From assembly GCA_902786345.1 (NCBI GenBank), contig CADACB010000004.1:24041-88040 (forward strand): a stretch of DNA of 64,000 bases, given 5' to 3'. Below, piece after piece: positions 41,603 to 55,100 of this stretch. This DNA is from an uncultured Ruminococcus sp. GTDB lineage: Bacteria > Bacillota > Clostridia > Oscillospirales > Acutalibacteraceae. How positions within the stretch are numbered: position 1 is the stretch's first letter; each line of letters opens with the position of its first letter. The position numbers and the translations under genes were made by a program. Under the pieces are notes generated by a model. It was not told the origin of the DNA. It did not search any database and worked only from the letters and a program-made list of their open reading frames with translations.

Positions 41603-42301
41603 ATGAAGCTTGTACTTGAGGATATTCATAAATCCTTTGGCAGCGGAGATAACAGAACTGAGGTGCTGAAGGGAATAAGCTGTACTGTAGAGAGCGGAAG
41701 CATATGCGTTCTTCTCGGACCGTCAGGATCTGGAAAATCTACATTGCTTAACATTATAGGAGGCATAGAAACCGCTGACAGCGGTATTGTGTCTATTGGC
41801 GATGATATTATGAAGGATATGAACGAAAAAAAGCTTTCGCTTTACAGGCGCCGTCATCTGGGGTATGTTTTTCAGTCATATAACCTTGTTCCGGATCTTA
41901 CTGTCAAAGAGAATATTGAGGTCGGTGCATATCTGAGTGATGATCCGATGCCAATAGATGAATTGCTTAATATGCTTGGACTGTGGGAGCACAGAAATAA
42001 AATGCCGAATCAGCTTTCGGGAGGTCAGCAACAGAGAACTTCTATCGGCAGAGCTATAATAAAGCGTCCTGACATCCTTTTATGTGATGAGCCGACAGGT
42101 GCACTTGATTATAATACTTCAAAAGAAATATTAAAGCTTATCGAGGATATTAATAGAACCTGTGGTAACACTGTTGTTATTGTAACTCATAATGATGCCG
42201 TTAAGAATATGGCTGACAGAGTGATAAAGCTCAGGGATGGTCAGATAAGAAGCGATAAGCTTAATGAAACTAAAATCAGTGCAGCAGATCTTGAGTGGTG
42301 A
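41603..42301 (+). CDS. ABC transporter ATP-binding protein, MacB/LolD type
   Basis: The 232-residue protein energises an FtsX-type permease encoded downstream. Motifs: Walker A GPSGSGKST near residue 39, VFQSYNLVPDLTV (Q-loop), LSGGQQQRTSIGRA (signature), LLCDEPTGALD (Walker B) and VTHNDA (H-loop). The Q-S-Y-N-L and D-E-P-T-G-A-L-D forms are typical of the MacB/LolD/BceA class, which handles lipoproteins, peptides or antibiotics rather than nutrients. ACAGGGGGAC precedes the ATG. A probable operator-promoter region lies upstream, but no two-component system is in view. Confidence 0.9.
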   Translation: MKLVLEDIHKSFGSGDNRTEVLKGISCTVESGSICVLLGPSGSGKSTLLNIIGGIETADSGIVSIGDDIMKDMNEKKLSLYRRRHLGYVFQSYNLVPDLTVKENIEVGAYLSDDPMPIDELLNMLGLWEHRNKMPNQLSGGQQQRTSIGRAIIKRPDILLCDEPTGALDYNTSKEILKLIEDINRTCGNTVVIVTHNDAVKNMADRVIKLRDGQIRSDKLNETKISAADLEW

Positions 42302-42463
42302 GTATTTATATTGTGTGACGCAGTGCACATCGTAATTTATATATCTGCTGTGTAATGAAAAGAAACGCAGTACGGTTAAAGTATGAAAATTCAGGCAGCT
42401 GTCAGAATTGGACATTTCTTATGCCTGGATATACCAGGCTGGCTGCTGAGGAGATGATGTTAT

Positions 42464-44695
42464 ATGAAAAATCCTCTTTACAGGCGATTGCCTAGAGAGC
42501 TTAAAAAGAATATAGGAAAATATCTGGCACTGTTTCTGTTTCTGACTGTAACGATCGGATTTTGTTCCGGTTTTTTTGTTGCAGGCGGAAGTATGAAACA
42601 GGCTTATGAGGACTCTTTTGAGAAGTATAATATTGAAGACGGGCATTTTACCTTATATTCTGAGGCAACAGATGAGCTTAAGGATGCATTGAAGGCTGAG
42701 GATATAACTATAAGTGAGCTGTTCTATAAAGAAAGAACGATCAGCAATGAGCGTGTTCTGAGAATATATAAGCTCAGAAATGATGTAAATAAGGTAGATG
42801 TTATGTCAGGAAGACTGCCTGAAAAAAGCGATGAGATCGCACTTGACAGACTGTTCTGCAAGAATAATTCATTGTCAATAGGAGACAGTATCAATATTGA
42901 CGGAAGGGATGTTAAAATAACCGGTATTGCAGCGCTTTCGGATTATAGTGCATTATACAGAAACAACTCTGATTTTATGTTAGATTCAATATCATTTTCA
43001 GTAGCACTGGTTACTGATGATGGTTTTGATGAGCTTGGAGATCTTGACCTGCATTATAATTATGCGTGGCTGGACGGCAAAACAACGCCTGAGAATAAGC
43101 AGGCAGAGCGTGCAGAAGAGATACAGAAGATAATTTCAAAATATGGAATACTGACCGATTACTTACCGCAGTTTCTTAACCAGGCTATAAAGTTTGCAGG
43201 TAATGATGTAGGACGAGACAGGATAATGGTGCAGTGGCTGCTTTACATTATAATAGCGGTCATCGGATTTGCTGCCGCTATCACAACAAGGAGTACAGTT
43301 GAACAGGAGGCGGCTGTGATTGGTACGCTCAGGGCAACTGGTTTTAAGAGGACGGAACTTTTAAGACACTATATTGTTATACCGTTGATAACAGCGGCAG
43401 CGGCTGCAATTGTCGGAAATATTCTGGGCTACACAGTTATGAAGGAAGTTGCAGCTTCAATGTATTACAACAGCTACTCATTCCCGACATTGGTTACTGT
43501 ATGGAATGCAGATGCTTTCCTGCTGACAACTGTTATACCTCTGCTTCTTATATTTGTCATAAATCTGTTTGTTCTCGGCAGAATGCTCAGGCTTCCTCCG
43601 CTGCAATTTTTAAGGCACGAGCTTAAAAAGAAAAAGAAGAACAGATCTGTAAAGCTTAGTTTCGGAAGATTTTTTACCCGTTTCAGACTTAGAATAATAA
43701 TACAGAATATACCGGCTTATATTCTTCTGTTCATAGGTATATTTGTAGCTAATGTTATGCTTATGTTTGGTCTTGCACTCAGCCCGATGGTTGATAATTT
43801 TGCACAAACTGTAATAGATACAAAGATTAGTGATTATCAGTATATACTTAAGGCGCCTTATGAAACGAAAAATGAGGCGGCAGAGAAGTTTGCAATAACC
43901 GAGCTTCAGAACGAAAGAGAAGAGAGTATAAGTATATATGGCATATCAGAAAATTCAAAATATGTAAAGAAATCGGATTTGAAAAACGGAAAGGTGCTTG
44001 TGTCCGACAGTTACAGGGACAAATATGGCATAAAGACAGGCGATAAGCTTAAGCTTTCTGAAAAATACAGAGATAAGACATATGAGCTTGAGGTCAGCGG
44101 AGTATATTCCTATCCGGGTGCACTTTGTGTTTTTATGGATCTTTCTGATTATCACACACTTTTTGAACAGGATGATGATTTTTATTCCGGTTATTTTTCA
44201 AATGAAGAGATTACGGATATAGACGAAAGATATATAGCAACAGTGATAACCGTTACGGAGCTTACGGCAGGTGCGAATCAGCTTAAGGATTCGATGGGGA
44301 TGGTTGCACTGTTTGGTGTGTTTGCGATGGCACTTTATGTTCTTATGATCTTCATTCTTGCAAAAATGGTAACCGAAAAGAATACCAAATCAATCTCAGT
44401 TCTGAAAATTATCGGTTATAGTAATCGTGAGATTGGCAGTCTGTATAACTACTCAACAGGTATAGTTGTTATATTATCAATGTTAATATCAATACCGTTG
44501 CAAACCTTCATTTTTGAAAAGATATATTATATGATGATGAGGGAGTTTAACGGCTGGATAACGTTCTATATTGCCCCATGGGTATATCCGGTGATGATAG
44601 TTTGCGGATGTATAAGCTTTTTGATCGCGTATTCTCTTGAAATGAGAAGAATAAAGAAAATACCAAAATCTGAGGCTATCAAGGGTATTGAATAA
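42464..44695 (+). CDS. FtsX-family ABC transporter permease
   Basis: The 743-residue permease has an N-terminal membrane helix (about 17-41), a large extracytoplasmic domain (about 45-255) typical of MacB-like periplasmic core domains, then FtsX membrane helices at about 257-275, 300-325 and 350-372. A second half repeats this pattern with a helix near 412-440, a smaller ectodomain, and three final helices between 610 and 735. The two FtsX domains make a ten-helix transporter of the BceB-like/DUF214 class. GGAGATGATG precedes the ATG; a GCCTGG/CCAGGC hairpin lies just upstream in the 160-nt gap after the ATPase gene. Substrate unknown. Confidence 0.85.
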   Translation: MKNPLYRRLPRELKKNIGKYLALFLFLTVTIGFCSGFFVAGGSMKQAYEDSFEKYNIEDGHFTLYSEATDELKDALKAEDITISELFYKERTISNERVLRIYKLRNDVNKVDVMSGRLPEKSDEIALDRLFCKNNSLSIGDSINIDGRDVKITGIAALSDYSALYRNNSDFMLDSISFSVALVTDDGFDELGDLDLHYNYAWLDGKTTPENKQAERAEEIQKIISKYGILTDYLPQFLNQAIKFAGNDVGRDRIMVQWLLYIIIAVIGFAAAITTRSTVEQEAAVIGTLRATGFKRTELLRHYIVIPLITAAAAAIVGNILGYTVMKEVAASMYYNSYSFPTLVTVWNADAFLLTTVIPLLLIFVINLFVLGRMLRLPPLQFLRHELKKKKKNRSVKLSFGRFFTRFRLRIIIQNIPAYILLFIGIFVANVMLMFGLALSPMVDNFAQTVIDTKISDYQYILKAPYETKNEAAEKFAITELQNEREESISIYGISENSKYVKKSDLKNGKVLVSDSYRDKYGIKTGDKLKLSEKYRDKTYELEVSGVYSYPGALCVFMDLSDYHTLFEQDDDFYSGYFSNEEITDIDERYIATVITVTELTAGANQLKDSMGMVALFGVFAMALYVLMIFILAKMVTEKNTKSISVLKIIGYSNREIGSLYNYSTGIVVILSMLISIPLQTFIFEKIYYMMMREFNGWITFYIAPWVYPVMIVCGCISFLIAYSLEMRRIKKIPKSEAIKGIE

Positions 44696-44730
44696 AAGTT
44701 TGAACATATAATAATTTTCTATGACAAATA

Positions 44731-44767
44731 AGCAGTACTGTTCAGGAACAGTGCTGCTTCTTCTTTA
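44731..44767 (+). terminator. Rho-independent terminator of the ABC transporter operon
   Basis: A 12-bp stem with one G-U (AGCAGTACTGTT / AACAGTGCTGCT, loop CAGG) is followed by TCTTCTTTATC, 36 nt after the permease stop. Confidence 0.75.
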
Positions 44768-45310
44768 TCATGCTTTTACCAAAAAATATCAAACACATTT
44801 AACGTAAATGCTCTTCTTAAAAAACACCCATAATCACACTGTAGGGAATGCTGGCCGGAAAAGCGTGGATACTGAGTTTATTATTACAAATCAGAAGTGA
44901 GCATTAGCAAATGCAATAGTGAATTAGGGGCGACGGTTTTATCTGAAAGCACGACGCCAGGAGTGTGTGGATCGGAGAATCGCGTTGGGTTAGGATATTC
45001 AAAACTTAACGCAGTGAAGCGAAAAAGCGGATTTCCTGTGCAGTCACACACATGGAAATCAATTTTCAAAATAATTAAAGTAGAAATTGTCATTTTGATT
45101 AATAAAACAATGAATAATCTTTTCTATAATGTTGTTTTTGTGACAAAATACTTTCACTTATGCTCAGAATGGTACGATTTTAATTTTCTGTTGAAGAAAC
45201 CTGATTTTCGTGGGTCACATAGCTCACAGATTGACAGGGGAGATATTTAGTGTTATTGTAAAATTAATTGTGTGTAATATATGCAAAATATCCTGAAGGA
45301 GCATTTGTCA
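44768..45310. other. Intergenic region with a GC-richer block, no supported gene
   Basis: The block at about 44920-45060 stands out from the AT-rich flanks and contains a GATTTCC/GGAAATC hairpin (45030-45060). A 117-codon frame (44897-45250) crosses it, but has no ribosome site, and its second half is ordinary AT-rich intergenic sequence. A dispersed non-coding repeat is possible. Confidence 0.4.
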
Positions 45311-45832
45311 ATGAAAAAAGGAGATTACAAAACAAAAAGACTTACTCTTGCGGCTCTTTTGATAGCGGTGGCGTTTATACTCAGCTGGATAGAAATGATA
45401 ATATCATTTCCGGTGGCAGTTCCCGGAATAAAAATCGGACTTGCTAATATTGCAATACTTTTTGCAATGTATTACTGTGGTATAACAGACGCTGCTTGTG
45501 TGCTTGTCGGAAGACTTGTTTTGAGTGCCTTGCTGTTCGGAAATGCATCGTCACTTATTATAGGTGCGGCTGGAGGAGTATTGAGCTTCGCGGTTATGCT
45601 TTTATGTAAAAAGATGTTCGGAAAGCATATTATATATGTAAGCATTGTCGGAGGAACTGCTCATAATATCGGCCAACTTATTGCGGCTTCTGTAATTGTC
45701 AGAACATCTTTTTTTTCGTTTTTGCCTTACCTTATAATAGGAGGAACAGCAGCAGGAGCATTCAATGGATTTTTAGTAAGCCGCCTGCTTAACAGCAGTT
45801 TTTTTAAAAACAACGGATATTTGAAAAAATAA
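45311..45832 (+). CDS. Gx transporter / HepS-like membrane protein
   Basis: The 173-residue product has five or six membrane helices and the pattern of the 'Gx transporter' family (also labelled heptaprenyl diphosphate synthase component I): LAALLIAVAFILSWIEM, VAVPGIKIGLANIAILFA, LVGRLVLSALLFGNASSLIIGAAGG, GGTAHNIGQL. It resembles substrate-binding S components of ECF transporters. The start at 45311 has AAGGAGC upstream. It is commonly found with an FMN-binding or RnfG-like gene or a prenyl transferase, none of which is visible here, so function stays open. Confidence 0.8.
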   Translation: MKKGDYKTKRLTLAALLIAVAFILSWIEMIISFPVAVPGIKIGLANIAILFAMYYCGITDAACVLVGRLVLSALLFGNASSLIIGAAGGVLSFAVMLLCKKMFGKHIIYVSIVGGTAHNIGQLIAASVIVRTSFFSFLPYLIIGGTAAGAFNGFLVSRLLNSSFFKNNGYLKK

Positions 45833-46158
45833 ACAGCCTTTTATAATTGATCGTAATCGTAATTATAATTTTGAAAATGTAAATATTTATAATAAAAGTT
45901 ATTGTATGTGGATTTTTTTTGCTGAAATTTATAAGATTAATATAATTATTTATCAACCTGATTGACTTTATTGTTTATAGTACAAAATTATAGACAAATT
46001 ATATCAAATTGATTAATGCATAATATACAAATATTTTTAAATATAAAAAAAATACTTGGAATATAGGATTGAATTTGATATAATAATAGTAGATTTTATT
46101 ATGTGTTAATGTCTATACTTATATATGTTATTATTTTAGTTGCGATGGAGGAATCAAT
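45833..46158. promoter_or_regulatory. Intergenic region carrying the promoter of the giant repeat protein
   Basis: Very AT-rich. TTGGAA (46056-46061) and a consensus TATAAT (46079-46084) are separated by 17 nt. The expected leader of about 68 nt ends with GGAGG before the ATG. No other structure was recognised. Confidence 0.6.
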
Positions 46159-49100
46159 ATGAAAAAACAAAGAACAGTGAGCAATAAAGTATTGTCTGTA
46201 ATTGTTGTTTTGGCTCTTGTTATAAATACATTGCCTTCAGCGTTGTTTTCAATGTTGCATGATATTTTCTCGGGAATGACAGTAAGTGCTGAGGGTTATA
46301 TGACGCCTTCCGTACACGGAACAGCACCCCGATATGAAGGAGAGGATTCACTTTATAAAGGAGATAATGCGATTTCTCCCTTGCCTAAAACTGTAACCTA
46401 TAAGTCAGGTCAGAGCGCTCCTAAGCATTACAGTGTTAGTGAGTTTAATAAGAGAAGCGACGGAACACGCAACAGCGGTTTAGGATTTGACGTTTCTGAG
46501 GCAAATACAAAAATCGGACGAAGTGGTGATAACGATGAGTATAAGCTTATGATATGTGATGCGGCTGATCTTGATTATTACTCTCAGCTTACAAACAGCA
46601 GCATTTCGGAAGAGGCTGAATTTTACCTCAAAGCCAATGTTGTTCTTGGCAACAATATTGAGTGGCCGTTAACAGGATATACTTTCAATCCAATAGGAAA
46701 TGACTCAATGCCCTTTACAGGTGAATTTGACGGTCAGGGTTTTGAGATTCGTGATCTTAAAATAAACGATCAAAATACAACTGATACTTTCGGATTTTTT
46801 GGTGCAACTTCAAATAGTGCTAAGATTCACGATTTCGGAATGTATCATCCTACTCTAACAACGGAACACGTTGGTGCAGAAGGTGCTGCAATTGTTTCAC
46901 GTAACAATGGTTTGATTGATAACGTATATGTTATTGTGGATGAATTCCCTTCTGCAAATAACAGCAGTGCAGGCCGTATTTGTTTAGACAGTCTTACAAA
47001 AACAGTTGCAGGACTTGTTGCTGTTAACAGTGGTACAATTAAAAATTCTTATTTTGCCGGTACTCTTGACTTCAGTAAGTTTGATAATATAACAGATCTA
47101 AATGTACTTAATGACAAAAAGTTTGGTGTTATATGTGCTATAAATACAGGTACGGTAGAGAACTGTTATTATGACAGTCAGGTATTTGGTCAAAGAAGCT
47201 ACAACGCTAACATAAGTATGCTTGCAGCAGGCAATACCACTAATTATAAAGTTACAGGTCTTACCAATTATCAGATCAAATGTATTAATTCAACAGAAAA
47301 TCCTACAAGTATGACGGGAACAAGGTTTAAGCGTATACCTGCAAAGGTTAGAGGCACAAAAGATAATGATGATGTATATACAGGTAAATCTTCAAATGAA
47401 GAGGATTATTGTTATCCAAGGCTCTATGGTTTTACAGGCATCGGAACAGAAAATGCTCCCTTCCTTATTTCAACACCTGCACAGCTTATATACTTCCCTG
47501 TTTCAGCCGAGGCAATGAGTCAGCAAAACAGTTATAAGACATATTTTGCTTTGGCAAATGATATAGATATGGATGAGGTAGCTCCTTATGCATATAAGCC
47601 AGCGGAACGTTTCAGAATTATTACGAACAATTCTGCCGGAGAAATGATCAATGCAGATAAGGATTATGGTTGGTATACAGAAATGTTCGGTGGCAGCTTT
47701 ACCGGAACAGCATCAGGAAACAATGGCTTTAAGTTTGAGCGTATTGAGCTTGGCAATGATTATAAGGGAAACAAACTCAGATCGTCATATATAATTCATA
47801 ATCTTACAATCAATGATACATACAACAATACTGATAATATGAATTTGCCCAGAGTTAACGAAGATTACAGAATAGTGGGATTTATCACAAGGACGAGTAA
47901 TAAGGGTGGTTATCGACCGATAATCAAAGATATACAGTTTGTTGGAGGAAATGTTTATGCCTCTGATAACGGCAGAACTTATACGGCGGCTTATGTTTCA
48001 GCTGTTTCTGCTGTTAATACATATATAGATCTTAATAACGTACACAGTTCTGTTGATGTATTGCTTGGAAATGTAAAAACTTACATTGCTCGTGTCGGAG
48101 GTATACTTGCACATGGTTATTACACAAAAGTATTCGATTGTACTAACAGCGGTACAATTTCCGGCGGTGTAAGAGATCTGACCATCGGCAATATGGAGCA
48201 GAATTTCAGAGTAGGCGGTCTTTTTGGAAATGCCGGAGCAATACAAAGTCTTGAAGGACTATCGGCTTCTGCAATTGCTCAGGGTACTTCGGGCTTTGCA
48301 GGTACTGTGACACATTGTGCAAACTATGGAACAGTAAGCGGGCCTTTTATCCTTTCTGATTCATCTGATGGCAATGCAATGAAACCCAGTTCGACAATAA
48401 AAGACAGCCCGATAATCATTTCAGGAATATCTACAGCAATGCTTGCAAGCTATTCAAATTCTGATACTCTTCCTGCTAATGATACGAAGGGCGACTCTGA
48501 AATGGTTTATACTGATGAAACAAGATCAAAGGATGTTGCTAATTTCGGCACAATTACTGATATTCCTGTAGAACTTAATGACGACGGAACTGTAAAGCTT
48601 TATGACATTACAGATGCAAATTATGATAAAAAACCCAATGCACCGATAATTGATTCAAACAAAAAATCGACAGTGAATGCAAGCCCAAAAGTTACTACTC
48701 ACATTATGGGCATATCTCTTGATATGAATGCAAATACATATAACTGTGGCGACATATATGTTGTTAATAACAGTGCAACCTTTGCGTATGGTATCGGAAG
48801 CTGCATAACTAATGCATACAACCGTAATGAAGGTGGAACAACAGGAAAGCTGTATAACTACAACAACTATAACAAGGGTAACATTTATATGTATAACGGT
48901 GCTGCCGGAGCAAGTGGCATTGGTTTGTGCAGCGTTTACCAAAGTAAGAATGAGGGTAATATAAATCTTTACGGCGGTAAAATTTATACACAGCTTGGCA
49001 CCGGTGTATCAAAAGGTGTTGCAACAAAATCATATAGTAATGCAACAACTCAGACAGGATTATTCCAAGGAGTAGCTGCGCTTTCATATGGCTGTTATAA

Positions 49101-52100
49101 CAGCGGAAATATTTATCTTGCTCCTACTCAGGTAGTATCATTTGATGGTAGTGGATATGTTGTGTATGCAACGGGAATAGGTATTATTCAGGCTTTGGAT
49201 AACAATTATGCAGAACTGTCTTCAATAAATAAAGGCAACATTACATTTGATTGTAAAACAAACAAGTTCACACCTATTGTTGAAAACTATTCCGCTGATT
49301 ATGCAAATGTTAGCCTTCAGGGCGGTGCGACGGGAAAAAATGTTAAGAACTATGGTATTATAACATATACAGCAAACGATGAAGATCACAGCGATAGTAT
49401 ATTCCTTAGAATCTCAGGCTGCGGCGGAGTCAACGGTACAAGAGCTTATGATATTTCGGGTTCTGTAAATTATGCTGATATTTTTGTTGACACAAAAAAG
49501 ACTGTCAAAGCACTTAATCTGATAGGGTGTTCAGGTGCAAATTTAGTAAAATCAGATAAAATTGCGAATTTCGGTGATATATATGTAAACGGCATTTTTG
49601 ATTCTGGTGTTAGCATTACAGCCTGTGTTTCAGCAGCATATAATTCGGAGTTTAGCTATTGTCTTAATCTTGGCAATGTAACATTAGATAAGAACGCAAG
49701 AACCAACGAAAACTTAAGGGTGAATGCATATAATATAGTAAACTATACAAATAATGTTTATTATAAGTATGATTGGTCGTATTGTATGAATGGCTGGAAC
49801 AGCAGCAGAGCTTATCCGGCTGAATTCGTAAATAATCTGAGTGATGATATAAAATCAGTAATAAACAACGGGCTTGATCCATCAAAAAAATACGGAGAGA
49901 TAAATGTCTCCGGTGTGGCAAAATATCTTAATGTTGAACCGTATTATATTCACTACAGACCGGCAGTTGATAAAACAGGCAGTTCAAATGAATTAAGTCT
50001 TGATTCACGAATTAAACACAGCATAAACTACGGTGATATAAACATATCGGAGTTTTTTCTCAGCTATAGTCCATCGTCACAATCCACTTTTATTTCAGGA
50101 CTGTCTTCACACGGTATTATGACTGACAGTGCTAACTATGGCAATATTAATGTAAACAATTTGGTAAGTAAAAATGTAATACAGAGAATTACGGGCGCTG
50201 CTTCGGGTGAAAGAAATGTCAATTACGGAAATATAGACATTCATGACTGTGTATTTTTCAGGGAGCTTTTGAGTAATGGCAGTTATGATGGAAGCACAGT
50301 CAACATAGGAGGAGTGTGTGATACACAGGCGGGTAATAACCTTGAAAACAGAGGCAATATTACAGTTAAAGATCTATATAAAGCTACTGTTTATGGCACT
50401 GAATATAGGTCATCAAGCTATGGAACATCTTCAAAGATGGAAGCTGATTCAACCGAGCCGCGGGATGGTTATTCACTCTATATAGGCGGTATTTCCGGAA
50501 CAGGAACTGCAACACATGCTTTTTGGAATAACTATGAATGGAACAATTGCATAAATTACGGAAATATTTCTGTAGATAATACTTGTATGGGTGTTTACTG
50601 TGGTGGAATAATCAATGCACAGACATCCGATATAGGCTCGGATATTTTGATTAACCATTGTATAAACTATGGTAATATGAGTATGAATAATACAAGCACA
50701 AGGTCATTCTGGGTAGGCGGTATTATTGGTCATACATCGGCAGAACATAGATTATTTATAAAAAATAGTATGAATTTTGGAGATATTTCTGTAAGAAATC
50801 CTAACTCTTATATTTTACATCAATCGAATTATAATGCGCCTGGTTTGAGAGCAGGCGGAATTATAGGAGGTGTTGATTCCGGACAAGGTTATAAGGGATA
50901 TATGACTGACTGTGCAAACTACGGAAATATATCGTATAAAAATGAAGGTGACAATACAGGTTATTCAGGAACTGTCTCAGAAGGATCTTCAAGAGCAATA
51001 ATTCTTGGTGGTATAATAGGTTCACAGAATAATGTTAATTATCCCAGCAGAGTAATGAATTACGGTGATATAACAATCGGAAGCGAACCTAATCTGAATT
51101 GTTATATTGGCGGAATATATGGATACGCCGCTTTGGCTACGAATCAATCTCTTAAACAAAACACTGCCGGAATGATAAATTATGGCAACATTATTTCTGA
51201 AGGATTTAAAACTACTGGAACGCTTAGATATATCGGCGGTATTATAGGAGATTTTCATGCACTGAATACTGAGGACACTACAGGTGGTTTCAGATATGCG
51301 ATTAACTATGGTAAATTGGATATCAAAGACGTACCGACAGGTGAAAACAGCGACTATTATATCAGGTATTTCCATAAGGTGGGATCACTAATTGGATATA
51401 TGACTCTGCAAGGTGCTAATTATAGGGCATATTCTGTAAATCTTCACGGTTTTGCTGACCTTGGAGAGATAGATCTGCATGGAAATACAGTATATAAGAA
51501 AAGACTGATTGGACAATTAGACGGAGGAATTAACGTTAACAATATTTCCGGTGATAAAACATTATATTGCCTTAATGCCGAAAATAATAACGTTGATAGT
51601 TCCTGTGATTATGTAACCAGAATAAATACTAATTATTGTAATGTTACTATGGATACAAGTGACAAAAACGGTAATACAATAGGCTTCTTCTCAGAGGACT
51701 TTTTGTTCCGTTCGCAGATGGAAGATGAAGAAAATCCATTCGTATACAAGACTATTGATGAGCTTTCTCCTTATCTTGCAGGTTATATGAAGTCACGTTT
51801 CGGAAATGATGTTCCGGGTGCGTATGTGATGAGCGAAGGTCCGAGAAGCAGTGATATTAACTGGCCGGATAGCTATATTGCCGGGTTCAGGGCCGGAGCC
51901 ACCAGTAGCAGTGCGTATACAGACACAGGTCTGATAAGCGGCAGTGATAAGCCTTTGCCGACTACAGGAATGAAGGGCATTTATAAGAATTACCTTGAAA
52001 GTAATTCTTTACATCGTACAGTTAAAACTGATATTGAGTATTTTGCACGTCAGGTTAAGGAGAATGAAAAGAGTGATCTTGCAGAAATCTTTGATATGAC

Positions 52101-55100
52101 ACTTATTACTCCTAAATATTACTTCAATACTCAGACAGAACAGTATGAACAGTTCAGAAGTATACGTGCGGATGTCAAGTCAGAATATAGTGATGAAACT
52201 GAGAATCTGATATTTACAGATATTGATATTTCTTTCCCGATAGAGTATCTTGATAATACAAAATTCAAGACTACAGAGAACGGTTCAGAAGTAACAGATG
52301 CAACAGCGGTTGATGTTCTTTTGAAAGAATATCTTGTTTCTGCATCAGAAAAAGCTACCATCAAGATTTATAAGGGTGCTCAGCTTGCAAATGATACACC
52401 AGCAGATGATAATTATCCATCTACAGGTATATTTGATATTGCTTCATTACAGAGTGCACTTGCGTCATCTTCTGACTGGAGCAGCAGCTATACTGTAGGT
52501 GACATTTTAGGCGCGGTTTCGAACGATTGGTCCATAAATCTTACTAACGCAAAAACTTCGGGTAATGTTCGTTACAATAAGCTTTTGGGCGTAATTACTT
52601 CAGAAAGCGGCAACGTCAGGAATGTTGTTACGATACACGTTATGTTTAATGAGGTTGTTCCATCAGCAAAGCTTGCGTCTGTGACAATTGTAACATCTCG
52701 AAATACTAGTACAAGAACTACAAACTTAGTAAACAATGGTATCGTAACAGAAGAGGGAAAACCTTCAAAATCTGATGATGGATTGAATGATGTTACATAT
52801 TATTATTTGTCTGATGGAAATTCTACATCAGGACATAATATAGTGTATTATAAGTCATCGTTTGATTCTCGAATTGTTATAGATACTGAGAATCTAAGTA
52901 CTAACAATAAAATATATGTTGAAGGCTTTCGTCAGGACAGAGTCCCCAAAGTTGAATCTGAAGCATTTAACTCGAATAGAGATTACAACAACTGGACAAA
53001 TATGAACTGGAACGATGATAAAACAGGTTCAGTTGTAAATTGGAGAGATCCGGTAACAAAAGAATATGTCCTTACTGAATCAACTGCTGATATTAATTCT
53101 CAGGGTGTTGCTGAAATTACAATCGGGACTGTTTCAGAAGGTTCTGAAATGTACTATGGCGGACTTTATAGATTTGACCTTTACTATGGTATTGATTCCG
53201 CAGGAACAAAGCGTAAACACTTTGGCAGTCTGTTTATGTGGAAGGAATATTCACCTGAAAACTCGATCGCAACTTCAGGTTCTTCAAAAAATAACCTTGA
53301 TAACGTTGTTTTGAATGCAACCGGTGATGGGGTCAATTATACTTCATCAGGATATGCATATAAAAATGCAAGTTCTACTATGAAGTACGGTTTTAACTCT
53401 GTGGTATTCCCGATATTAAAAACAGGTGTGAATTATGCACAGCCGTCAGCAAAATCATATACTGTCGGAGAAGATTCATCAAAAACTGGCAGTCAGTCAA
53501 CCGGCATAACAACGACGAATGCAAGTACTACATTTAAAGTCAGCACCGACTCAATTGGTGTTATTGATGATGGTAAGGATATAACACTCAACAATCGGAT
53601 CAAGTCAGTAACACTTTACCAGGACAGCAACGGTTCTGAATATCCTGTTATTTACCATGGTACATTTGATGTTTTGTCTGAAAGTGTTGCAAATAAGCGT
53701 CTTATGAATTATGACCTTATCTACTGTGGAAGTACAAATGATACTACAGGAACAATGACAAATGTTAGTATGGGTGCACTCGCTTCTATAGTACCATCAA
53801 GTTATAAATTAACTGCTCAGTCGGTGCAAAACGGTAATGCAAGTACCGTTACACTTGATAGTGAATATTCAGGAACACAGTCTGTTGCAGTAAAATGGAC
53901 TTCATCCAATGTTAATCTCTACAGTAAAAGTGAAAATCCGAACGCAAGTGATACACACTATCAAAATGACGGATTTAGTACAGATACATTGAGAGTTTTT
54001 TATAAGGCATCTAATGAGAGCAGTTACACGGCTCTTTCGGAGCAGCAAATAGAAGAATATTTCAGCGTTAGTGTTAATGATGAAAATGTCTGGACTTTCA
54101 CTATCAAAAAGGATGCTCCAAGAGGCAGCTTTAAGATGGTTCCATATTTTGTATATACAAACAATCTTGGTATGTATAGTGACAACATTACATTCAACGT
54201 TACACCTTCTTCATCAGATGATGGTTACTATCATTGGAATATAGCTTATTCACCGTTTATTATTGAAAATCCACAAAATAGCAAATCATATTTGGAAGCT
54301 TTCAATATTGATAATAGTACAGGTATTCCGATAATTGAAGAAGACAGCAGAAATTCAGTTCCTGCTTCACTGTCACGAGTAGTTTACGTTTCAGATGACT
54401 CTGCTGACGGCGATATTGTTTACGATGGCTATAGAGCATATGAAACAGGTGATACAAGAATCGATAAGTTCGTTATCACTGCCTCTATATCCAGTTCAGA
54501 AGCCGGATCACAGTTGGGTTTTGCAGTTCCTTATAGGGCAAAACTGTATAAATGGAACAGAGATGATATAAGTCCGATTGAATCTAATGGAAGTATTCTT
54601 GATACGAATTGGAACGAGCTTAGCCACATTACAGATAGCTCAGTGGATAATTACGAGATGAAATACTCTGTGCCTGTAAACTATGGCGGTGTACCTGTAA
54701 ATGGTCAGTATACAACGTATTATAAGGTTGTATCGGAGGATGGACTGTATTCAACAGTTTATACTCTCAATGTTGTTCCTGAGAAACGTAATAAAATAGT
54801 TTCGCTTGAAGTAGGAACCGAGGCGGAAGTTGGAGAATTGACTGAAACACTCAGAGCGTCATTGGGTCAAAGCTATACCCAGTCTGGTGAGGTTTATCAG
54901 GAGATTCTAGATAATTACGGACCTGTTACTGCAACAATCAAAGAACTGGGTAATTCAGGAGTTGAGTATTATCAGACAAAATGGCTTGATGGTACAACTC
55001 AAAATAGCACAGGACATTTCAGTACTTATAATCTTAAAACAAGAATTTATGATGTCAGTGTTGATTTGCCTGTGGGATATGATTATGACGTAGTTCTTTT

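Noticed and set aside
44897-45250. 117-codon frame after the ABC transporter operon
   Set aside because: No ribosome site, no recognisable domain, biased composition that changes halfway; described as intergenic instead.
48130-51480. CRISPR-like or DNA tandem repeats in the giant gene
   Set aside because: The repetition is at protein level with diverged codons and variable spacing; no regular DNA repeat-spacer structure.
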